From an uncultured Pseudoxanthomonas sp. (GTDB taxonomy: Bacteria; Pseudomonadota; Gammaproteobacteria; Xanthomonadales; Xanthomonadaceae): a stretch of 13,210 nucleotides of DNA. Below the pieces are notes generated by a model. The model worked only from the letters and a program-made list of their open reading frames with translations, ran no database searches and had not been told where the DNA came from. Positions within the stretch are counted from its first letter, which is position 1. Each line of letters opens with the position of its first letter. Where the stretch lies: contig CAMPIO010000094.1 in the NCBI GenBank assembly GCA_946886405.1, positions 1-13,210 on the forward strand. Reading direction: 5' to 3'. Below, in pieces: positions 7,010 through 12,098 of this stretch. Made by a program: the position numbers and the translations under genes.

Positions 7010-7918
7010 TCAGCGGGTCGGGGGCGTGCGCACCGGCAGCGGCACGTTGCACAGGTCGATATGGCCGGCCGGACGCACGTACCAGCCGTCGCGGCGGTTG
7101 CGGCGCGCTTCGGTGGCGTCGGCGAAGGTCTTCGAATCGGTGCGCAGGACCTGCAGCGGCGTACGTTCGCCTGCCGGTACGTCGCTGGCCAAGCGGATGG
7201 CGGTGATCGGCGTGCGTTCGGTGGCGTTCTCGTAGAAGCCCATGGGTTCGGGGCCGCGCGGAATCGCACTGAGCAGTTCCATGCCTTTCACCACGCGGCC
7301 GACCAGGGTGATGTTGCGGTCGAGTTGCCGCGGCGACTGCCCGGTGACCACGTAGAGTTCGCTGCCGTTGCTGCTGTCCGGCGGGCCGCCGCGGCCTGCG
7401 CCCAGCGCGCCATAGCAATGCGCCAGCCAGACCTCGTTCGTCTTCGGGTCGCGTCCCGCCGGGAAGCCATCAACGAAGCCGACTTCGGGCGCCCAGCCAT
7501 CCGCGTCCGGCAGACGGGTGAAGGAAACGTCCTTACCCGTGCGCGCGAACTCGGCCGGCAGTTTCGTTTTCGCCGTGCCCAGCGATTTCGCCTTCGCAGT
7601 GTCTTCCGCATCGGCATCGCCGAACTGGACCACGAAATTGTCCTGCGAACGGTAGATTCCGAGCCCGTTCCAGAAGCCCTCGTGCGCCAGCGTGCGGATG
7701 TTGCCCGCGTGCTCGGGTGCGAAAGCGGGCGCGAGCTCGATGACCACGCGGCCGCCCGGCACGTCCATGTACAGCGTGTTCGCCGGGTCCAGCATGCGCC
7801 AGTCGGCATCGGGCGAGGCATCCAGGATCTCCTTGGCGCTGAGGTACTTCGGCGCCTCGCCCGCGCGCGCGGCGGGCAGGGCGAACAGGCAGGCGAGCAG
7901 CAGGGGCGTCAGGCGCAT
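7010..7918 (-). CDS. Exported cyclophilin-type peptidyl-prolyl cis-trans isomerase
   Basis: A 302-residue protein with a signal peptide ([19 protein letters not shown], cut near Ala19), so periplasmic. The cyclophilin domain runs from about residue 48 to 245: [20 protein letters not shown], then [14 protein letters not shown] with Arg90, Phe95 and Gln98 at the places of the human CypA active-site Arg55, Phe60 and Gln63, then [13 protein letters not shown] (182-194) and the strand [14 protein letters not shown]. The CypA tryptophan and histidine (Trp121, His126) appear replaced (LDRNITL), which is frequent in bacterial members. A charged tail of about 55 residues follows the domain, making it longer than the roughly 190 residues of PpiA. 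The family catalyses proline isomerisation during folding; activity here is inferred. The ribosome site is weak (GGAT). Apparently a single-gene unit. Confidence 0.88.
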   Translation of the reverse strand: MRLTPLLLACLFALPAARAGEAPKYLSAKEILDASPDADWRMLDPANTLYMDVPGGRVVIELAPAFAPEHAGNIRTLAHEGFWNGLGIYRSQDNFVVQFGDADAEDTAKAKSLGTAKTKLPAEFARTGKDVSFTRLPDADGWAPEVGFVDGFPAGRDPKTNEVWLAHCYGALGAGRGGPPDSSNGSELYVVTGQSPRQLDRNITLVGRVVKGMELLSAIPRGPEPMGFYENATERTPITAIRLASDVPAGERTPLQVLRTDSKTFADATEARRNRRDGWYVRPAGHIDLCNVPLPVRTPPTR

Positions 7919-7944
7919 GGCGGATCCGGGTGGCAGGTGGCCCG

Positions 7945-7950
7945 ATTGTA
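7945..7950 (-). promoter_or_regulatory. Possible -10 box of the cyclophilin gene
   Basis: On the minus strand TACAAT (5 of 6 to the sigma70 consensus) lies 26 bases before the ATG at 7918. No convincing -35 box is seen 16-18 bases upstream, so this is a weak call. Confidence 0.3.
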
Positions 7951-7965
7951 GGCAGGCCGCCGGTC

Positions 7966-7979
7966 CCAGTGACTACTGG
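7966..7979. other. Short inverted repeat in the cyclophilin/PadR divergent region
   Basis: CCAGT-GACT-ACTGG is a perfect 5-base inverted repeat. It lies between the possible -10 box of the cyclophilin gene and the PadR promoter region and could be a protein site for either direction. Too short to be sure. Confidence 0.2.
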
Positions 7980-7984
7980 CACAT

Positions 7985-8009
7985 TCGCTATATCAAACTT
8001 CGCAATAGC
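7985..8009 (+). promoter_or_regulatory. Candidate PadR operator/promoter region
   Basis: TCGCTATATC (7985-7994) and TCGCAATAGC (8000-8009) are imperfect direct repeats (8 of 10) starting 15 bases apart. Within them GCTAT (7987-7991) and ATAGC (8005-8009) form an inverted repeat with 13 bases between. PadR repressors usually bind dyad sites over their own promoter, so this stretch, 41-65 bases before the PadR start codon, is the best candidate. Inference from position and symmetry. Confidence 0.4.
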
Positions 8010-8049
8010 ATCGTCTCCAACCTAGCGGGGGTCCCGCAGAGGGGGAACG

Positions 8050-8415
8050 ATGAACGAGCCCGACATCCATCTGAAGAAGTTCCAGAAAGAGCTCAGCGCC
8101 GGCACTGTGTCGCTGGCGTTGCTGGCGGTGCTGGCCCGCGCTGGCGAACCGCTGTACGGCTACCTGATCGCCAAACAGCTGGAGCGCGTCGGCGACGGCG
8201 TGCTCAGCGGCAAGCAGAGCGCGCTGTATCCGGTGCTGCGCAACCTGGAGGGCGGCGGCATGCTCGACAGCTTCGTCGAACCCTCGGTCGCCGGGCCGCC
8301 ACGTCGTTACTACCGCATCACCGAGGCAGGGCGGGAGACCCTGCAGTCCTGGATCGCCGCCTGGCGCGCCACCCGCGATTCCGTCGATTCCGTGCTTGAG
8401 GGGATTCCTGCATGA
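8050..8415 (+). CDS. PadR-family transcriptional regulator
   Basis: A 121-residue winged-helix protein. The PadR core reads SLALLAVLARAGEPLYGYLI (20-39), then SALYPVLRNLEGGGMLDSF (58-75, the recognition helix and following strand) and PPRRYYRITEAGRETLQ (83-99, the wing), followed by a short C-terminal helix, as in the small PadR-s2 subgroup. A strong ribosome site (AGAGGGGG) lies four bases before the ATG. Its stop overlaps the start of the Sensor gene (ATGA at 8412-8415), so the two are translationally coupled. PadR genes next to a membrane protein gene with a DUF1700-like head form a recurrent pair, in which the PadR protein represses the operon. Inducer unknown. Confidence 0.94.
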   Translation: MNEPDIHLKKFQKELSAGTVSLALLAVLARAGEPLYGYLIAKQLERVGDGVLSGKQSALYPVLRNLEGGGMLDSFVEPSVAGPPRRYYRITEAGRETLQSWIAAWRATRDSVDSVLEGIPA

Positions 8416-9332
8416 ACACCACCACCGCTGCGGGCAGCCGCCTGCCCACCACCATCCCCGAATACCTCGAACAGTTGCGCGCCGCGTTGACCGGCGCCGA
8501 CAAGGCGATGATCCAGGATGCCGTCTACGACGCGGAGGAATACCTGCGTTCCGAACTGGCGGAACACCCCGGCAAGTCGGAAGCCGAGGTGATCGCATCG
8601 GTCGCCGGCAGCTACGGCGCGCCGGAAGAAGTCGCCGACATCTACCGCGAAACCGAGGTCACCGTCGCCAAGGCGCTGCGCCCACCGGTGCCGCCGAAGC
8701 GCAAATCGCTGCTGGGACGCTTCTTCGGTGTGGCAGCCGACCCGCGGACCTACGGCGCGCTGTTCTACATGCTGTTGTCGCTGGCGACCGGTACGTTCTA
8801 CTTCACCTGGGTTGTCACCGGTGCCAGTCTGTCGGCAGGCCTGCTGATCCTGATCATCGGCATTCCGCTGCTGCTGCTGTTCCTGATGTCGGTACGCCTG
8901 CTGTCGCTGGTGGAGGGCCGGATGGTCGAGGTGCTGCTCGGCGAGCGCATGCCGCGCCGCCCGCTGTACACGCAGCGCGACAAGCCGTGGATGACGCGGT
9001 TGAAGGAACTGTTCACCGACGGTCGCACCTGGACGGCGATGCTGTACCTGTTGCTGATGCACCCGCTCGGCATTCTGTACTTCTCGGTCGCCATCACGTT
9101 GCTGGCGTTGTCGCTGGGCTTCATCGCGGCACCCGTCGCGTTCTTCCTGCCCTTCGACTACGTGATGAATTTCGGTGACTGGAACCTGATCACGGACGCG
9201 CCGTGGTTGCTGCCGCTGGTCTCTGTCTTCGGCTTCCTGCTGCTGTTCGCCACACTGCACCTGGCGCGCGCCGTCGGCATGTTCCATGGCTGGCTGGCCA
9301 AGCACCTGCTGGTGCGTGCGCCGGTGGTGTGA
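8412..9332 (+). CDS. Multi-pass membrane protein with DUF1700-like head and Sensor (PF13796-like) domain
   Basis: A 306-residue protein. Residues 15-80 are a charged helical cytoplasmic head (YLEQLRAALTGADK, DAEEYLRSEL, SYGAPEEVADIYRE) of the kind seen in DUF1700/HAAS proteins paired with PadR. Residues 112-165 and 205-290 form about five membrane helices of the 'putative sensor' type (LLSLATGTFYFTWVVTGASLS, GIPLLLLFLMSVRLLS). The two halves repeat each other: RTYGALFYMLLSLATGTFYF at 112-131 and RTWTAMLYLLLMHPLGILYF at 205-224. GAGGGG eight bases before the ATG within the PadR gene supports the start. No kinase or enzymatic domain follows, so 'sensor' is only a family name. It may detect envelope state and act on PadR; that is inference. 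A strong terminator follows. Confidence 0.9.
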   Translation: MNTTTAAGSRLPTTIPEYLEQLRAALTGADKAMIQDAVYDAEEYLRSELAEHPGKSEAEVIASVAGSYGAPEEVADIYRETEVTVAKALRPPVPPKRKSLLGRFFGVAADPRTYGALFYMLLSLATGTFYFTWVVTGASLSAGLLILIIGIPLLLLFLMSVRLLSLVEGRMVEVLLGERMPRRPLYTQRDKPWMTRLKELFTDGRTWTAMLYLLLMHPLGILYFSVAITLLALSLGFIAAPVAFFLPFDYVMNFGDWNLITDAPWLLPLVSVFGFLLLFATLHLARAVGMFHGWLAKHLLVRAPVV

Positions 9333-9350
9333 GCTCGCAAGGCACATAAT

Positions 9351-9382
9351 GAAGAAGGCCGCCCAAGGGCGGCCTTCTTTTC
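9351..9382 (+). terminator. Strong intrinsic terminator after the PadR-Sensor operon
   Basis: GAAGAAGGCCGCCC pairs with GGGCGGCCTTCTTT around the centre at 9365-9366 (about 12 base pairs closed by a CAAG loop), followed by TTTTC. The A-side and T-side tracts at the stem base make it a classical rho-independent terminator, 19 bases after the Sensor stop. It may also serve the converging phaZ transcript, though the T-tract is weaker in that direction. Confidence 0.9.
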
Positions 9383-9422
9383 GTAGAGCGGAGCCCGCTC
9401 CGCTGCTCTGACTCGGCTCTAC
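9383..9422. repeat. GTAG-headed REP-like palindrome (SMAG-like)
   Basis: GTAG (9383-9386) is followed by AGCGGAGC-CC-GCTCCGCT (9387-9404), a perfect 8-base stem. The stretch ends with GCTCTAC (9416-9422), the complement of the opening GTAGAGC (9383-9389), so a second, degenerate GTAG-headed unit points the other way. This resembles the SMAG/GTAG REP elements described in Stenotrophomonas maltophilia. It sits between two convergent genes directly after a terminator, a usual REP location. Copy number cannot be seen from this window. Confidence 0.65.
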
Positions 9423-9433
9423 CCGGGTTGGCG

Positions 9434-10681
9434 TCAGCCTGCGTACTTCGCGATGAACTCGCGCACCTGCGGATACACCTTCTCGCGCCAGCGGCGGCCG
9501 CTGAAGATGCCGTAGTGCCCGGCGCCTTCCACGGTCAGGTGTTTGTGGTGCGCCTTCGCGATGCCGGTGCACAGGTCATGCGCTGCCGCGGTCTGGCCCT
9601 GGCCGGAGATGTCGTCGAGTTCTCCTTCGATACTCATCAGCGCGGTCTTCTTGATGGCGGCCGGCTTCACGAGTTCGCCATTGACCGTCCACTCGCCACG
9701 CGGCAGCAGGAATTCCTGGAACACGGTGCGGATGGTGTCCAGGTAGTACTCGGCCGGCATGTCGAGCACCGCGTTGTACTCGTCGTAGAACTTTCGGTGC
9801 GACTCGGCGTCCTGCAGGTCGCCCTTCACCAGATCGGCATAGAAGTCCCAGTGCGACATGAAGTGGCGGCTAGGGTTCATTGCGAGGAAGCCGGCGTGCT
9901 GCAGGAAGCCGGGGTACACGCGACGCCCCTCGCCCGGGTAGGGCATCGGCACCGTGTGGATGACGTTGTGTTCGAACCACGACAGCGGGTTGCGCGTGGC
10001 CAGGCTGTTCACTTCGGTGGGGCTGCGGCGCGCATCGATCGGCCCGCCCATCATCACCAGCGAACGCGGCGTGGCTTCGCCGCGTGCGGCCATCAGCGAC
10101 ACCGCCGCCAGAACGGGGACCGTCGGCTGGCAGACGCTGATGACGTGAAGCTTCTCGGCGCCGATGTGGCGGATGAACTCTTCCACGTAGGCGACGTAGT
10201 CGTCGAGGCTGAAAGCGCCCTCCGACTCGGGGACCATGCGCGCGTCGACCCAGTCGGTCACGTAGACCTTGTGGTTGCGCAGCAGCGTGTGCACGGTGTC
10301 GCGCAGCAGGGTGGCGTGGTGGCCGGACAGCGGGGCCACCACCAGGACGGTGGGGTCGTCCTTCAGTTCGGCGATGGTCGCAGCATCGTCGGTGTAGCGT
10401 TTGAAGCGCAGCAGGCGGCAGAAGGGCTTCTTCAGCGATTCCAGCTCCACCACCGGCACGGTGCGGCCGTGAGCCTCGACTTCGCGGATGTCCCACGCCG
10501 GCTTCTCGTAATCCTTGCCGATGCGGTGGACGAGCTCATTGCCCGCCGCGATGCGCTCGGCGCCCGGCACGTTGGAAAGCCAGCTGGTCGGCGTTGAGAA
10601 CATCCGTGCGTTGGCTTCGGCCATGTAGGCCAGCGGCGCCATCCATGCGCGTCCGAGTTCGTGCAGTTGGTACAAGGTCAT
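9434..10681 (-). CDS. phaZ: Intracellular polyhydroxybutyrate (PHB) depolymerase
   Basis: A 415-residue protein of the PhaZ1-type intracellular PHB depolymerase family, alpha/beta hydrolases that release 3-hydroxybutyrate oligomers from amorphous PHB granules. Instead of a lipase-box serine it has cysteine in SVCQP, Cys184. Asp356 (EGELDD) and His389 (GAGHYG) complete the likely triad; spacing fits Cys183/Asp355/His388 that I recall for the Ralstonia eutropha enzyme. The N-terminus MTLYQLHELGRAWMAPLAYM and the segment VVAPLSGHHATLLRDTV (114-130) are family hallmarks. No signal peptide, in line with a cytoplasmic granule-bound enzyme. A longer open frame reaches 11203 but overlaps the methyltransferase gene in another frame; 10681 matches the family start, with a weak GGA site. 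No PHB synthase or phasin gene is in the window. Confidence 0.95.
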   Translation of the reverse strand: MTLYQLHELGRAWMAPLAYMAEANARMFSTPTSWLSNVPGAERIAAGNELVHRIGKDYEKPAWDIREVEAHGRTVPVVELESLKKPFCRLLRFKRYTDDAATIAELKDDPTVLVVAPLSGHHATLLRDTVHTLLRNHKVYVTDWVDARMVPESEGAFSLDDYVAYVEEFIRHIGAEKLHVISVCQPTVPVLAAVSLMAARGEATPRSLVMMGGPIDARRSPTEVNSLATRNPLSWFEHNVIHTVPMPYPGEGRRVYPGFLQHAGFLAMNPSRHFMSHWDFYADLVKGDLQDAESHRKFYDEYNAVLDMPAEYYLDTIRTVFQEFLLPRGEWTVNGELVKPAAIKKTALMSIEGELDDISGQGQTAAAHDLCTGIAKAHHKHLTVEGAGHYGIFSGRRWREKVYPQVREFIAKYAG

Positions 10682-10712
10682 GGCTGTCCGGATTCCCGCT
10701 TTTGGTGCACGG

Positions 10713-10742
10713 TGCTGCGCCGCAGCATACCCCAAAGGGGGT
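10713..10742. other. Tandem hairpins between methyltransferase and phaZ genes
   Basis: TGCTGC-GCC-GCAGCA (10713-10727) and ACCCC-AAAG-GGGGT (10729-10742) sit back to back in the 80-base space upstream of phaZ. Neither is followed by a T-tract on the minus strand. They may separate the two transcripts, or lie over the phaZ promoter; a TATGCT (10729-10724, minus) could be its -10 box. Confidence 0.3.
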
Positions 10743-10761
10743 CCCGCCGCGCGTGGCCTGT

Positions 10762-11370
10762 TCAGGTTATCGGCCGATAATCCGCGGCCTCCAGTACCGC
10801 CACGTCGCCCGCCAGGCGCGGCCCCAGCCAGCAGTGGTTGCCGATGGACTGGAAGCCCTCTCCGTTGAGCGCCTGCCGGTACCACGCCGCCTTGCGGGGC
10901 TGGAAGCCGTCGTGGTCGCCCTCGAACGCGTCTTCCTTCGCAAACGTTTCGAGGAAGGCCACGCCTCCGCTCAATTCCGCCAGGCCTCGCAGGCCGCGCT
11001 TCAGCTCGCGCGTCGGCACGTAGTGCAGCACGTCCGAGCACACCAGCAGATCGACCGGTTCGCACGGGCGCAGGTACTCGAACTCCTCGAAGCGTGCGTA
11101 GTGCAGGTTGCGCGTACGACCGAAACGGCGAACCGCGTACTCGCTGCCGTCGAAGCCGAGGTACTGCAGCTTCGGCCGCAGCTTCAGCAGTGGCGCGCGC
11201 CACGCGCCTTCGCCGCAGCCGATGTCGAGCACCGTGCGGATCGGACGTTCCAGGTGGTATTCGGCCACGGCGACCGCCAGCGCTACCTTGCGTGCAAGCC
11301 GCGGCGCGCCGCCGATGTCGCCGTCGCGGTACCAGCGCTGGAAGTAGTCGGCGTCGTACTGCTTGGTCAT
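10762..11370 (-). CDS. Class I SAM-dependent methyltransferase
   Basis: A 202-residue protein with the Rossmann-type methyltransferase signature: motif I VLDIGCGEG at 47-55, the acidic residue ending strand 2 in LGFDGSEYA (Asp74), and motif IV-like VDLLVCSDVLHYV at 106-118. These bind S-adenosylmethionine. The N-terminal YDADYFQRWYRDG (5-17) and the C-terminal region after residue 140 are probably the substrate-recognition parts; the overall layout recalls NodS/small-molecule methyltransferases, but the substrate cannot be told. No signal peptide or membrane helix. The start at 11370 lacks a strong ribosome site. It is followed after 80 bases by phaZ and is divergent from the CopD/HemJ-like gene with 99 bases between start codons. 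Confidence 0.9.
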   Translation of the reverse strand: MTKQYDADYFQRWYRDGDIGGAPRLARKVALAVAVAEYHLERPIRTVLDIGCGEGAWRAPLLKLRPKLQYLGFDGSEYAVRRFGRTRNLHYARFEEFEYLRPCEPVDLLVCSDVLHYVPTRELKRGLRGLAELSGGVAFLETFAKEDAFEGDHDGFQPRKAAWYRQALNGEGFQSIGNHCWLGPRLAGDVAVLEAADYRPIT

Positions 11371-11410
11371 GCGCGTGTCCGGGATGCGAGAAGGCGGGAA
11401 GCTTACGCGA

Positions 11411-11436
11411 TGCGGCGCGCTATCCTATGCGCCGCA
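11411..11436. promoter_or_regulatory. Perfect 8-base inverted repeat in the methyltransferase/CopD-like promoter
   Basis: TGCGGCGC (11411-11418) and GCGCCGCA (11429-11436) flank ten bases that contain TATCCT, a possible -10 box for the rightward gene (34-60 bases before its ATG at 11470). A repressor bound here would cover the promoter of either gene. Seen in the sequence; protein unknown. Confidence 0.4.
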
Positions 11437-11469
11437 CGCCATCCCGCGCAGCCAGACGGAGCCAGCCGC

Positions 11470-11886
11470 ATGTACCTGTGGGTCAAGACCTTCCATCTCG
11501 TCTTCGTCATCGCCTGGATGGCGACCGTGTTCTACCTGCCGCGCATCCTCGTCAACCTGGCCGAAACGAGCGGTCAGGCCGACGTGCAGGCGCGGCTGCT
11601 GCTGATGGGCCGCCGACTCTATGGCTTCGGCCACACCATGTTCGGCATCGCGGTGATCCTGGGCGGCGTGCTGTGGTTCCATTTCGGCATCAGCGGCGGC
11701 TGGTTGCACGCAAAGCTGACGCTGGTCGCGCTGATCCTGGCGCACTTCATCGTCACCGGCCGCTGGCTGAAGGGTGTTGCGAAGGGCGAAGCATTGCCAT
11801 CACCCACGGCGTTGAAATGGTTCAACGAACTGCCACTGATTGCGTTGATCGCGGTGGTGTGGCTGGTGTTGGCGAAGCCGTTGTGA
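11470..11886 (+). CDS. CopD/HemJ-family small membrane protein
   Basis: A 138-residue protein with about four membrane helices: MYLWVKTFHLVFVIAWMATV (1-20), HTMFGIAVILGGVLWFHFG (55-73), LHAKLTLVALILAHFIVTG (79-97) and LPLIALIAVVWLVLAKPL (121-138). The pattern YLWVKxxH, YLPRILV, GWLHAKL and NELP matches the UPF0093 family that includes HemJ, a heme-linked protoporphyrinogen IX oxidase; His9 and Lys82 lie at positions I recall as conserved there. Automatic pipelines often name these CopD family. Whether this copy oxidises protoporphyrinogen is inference; it is at the short end for HemJ and no heme genes are nearby. GGAG eight bases before the ATG marks the start. The frame is open far upstream, but this start matches the family. 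Confidence 0.82.
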   Translation: MYLWVKTFHLVFVIAWMATVFYLPRILVNLAETSGQADVQARLLLMGRRLYGFGHTMFGIAVILGGVLWFHFGISGGWLHAKLTLVALILAHFIVTGRWLKGVAKGEALPSPTALKWFNELPLIALIAVVWLVLAKPL

Positions 11887-11945
11887 CCTGGGGTTTCAGG
11901 CGGCGGGATCCAAGTGCGCTGTCATGGCGCCAGACATGTCGCGTC

Positions 11946-11969
11946 TTCTTCGGCCGCCTCGGCCAAGAA
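11946..11969. terminator. Imperfect hairpin after the CopD/HemJ-like gene
   Basis: TTCTT (11946-11950) and GGCCG (11952-11956) pair with AAGAA (11965-11969) and CGGCC (11960-11964), leaving one bulged C and a CCT loop: ten base pairs. It lies 60 bases beyond the stop. No T-tract follows, so a terminator role is uncertain. Confidence 0.3.
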
Positions 11970-11998
11970 ACTTGCTGAGTCAATCTCCCCGCTCCATG

Positions 11999-12073
11999 CA
12001 GGAGCGCCCCATGGGCGCGATGCTCTTCCTCGACAGCGGGAAAAGCATCGCGGGCATGGCCCGCTCCTACAGG
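11999..12073. repeat. Inverted pair of REP-like elements
   Basis: Two copies of a 32-base element face each other. Left copy (11999-12030) holds AGGAGCG, a hairpin GCGCCC-CAT-GGGCGC (12004-12018), then GCGATGCT and TTCC. Right copy, read on the minus strand (12069 to 12038), holds AGGAGCG, GCGGGC-CAT-GCCCGC, GCGATGCT and TTCC. They differ mainly at four stem bases that swap C-G for G-C pairs, keeping the hairpin. Such paired elements between genes are typical of REP/BIME repeats, and sequences of the AGGAGCGGGC type recur in Pseudomonas and xanthomonad genomes. It occupies the space between two convergent genes. Confidence 0.75.
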
Positions 12074-12080
12074 GGCATTG

Positions 12081-12098
12081 GTGATCCCGAGGGATCAC
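12081..12098. terminator. Hairpin over the alkaline phosphatase stop codon
   Basis: GTGATCCC-GA-GGGATCAC is a perfect 8-base stem. The phosphatase stop codon (12095-12097 on the complement) lies in its right arm. In the plus direction TTCTTCTGG follows, a weak T-rich tail that could help end transcripts from the CopD/HemJ-like gene; the minus direction has none. Confidence 0.45.

Noticed and set aside
9428..10597. A 389-codon plus-strand open frame
   Set aside because: Antisense to phaZ, whose catalytic residues and family hallmarks are clear on the minus strand.
10682..11203. Extension of the phaZ frame upstream to 11203
   Set aside because: It overlaps the methyltransferase gene in another frame and the family start MTLYQLHELG lies at 10681.
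11999..12073. CRISPR or insertion-sequence end
   Set aside because: Only two facing copies, no spacers, no transposase and no target duplication; a REP-like pair explains it better.
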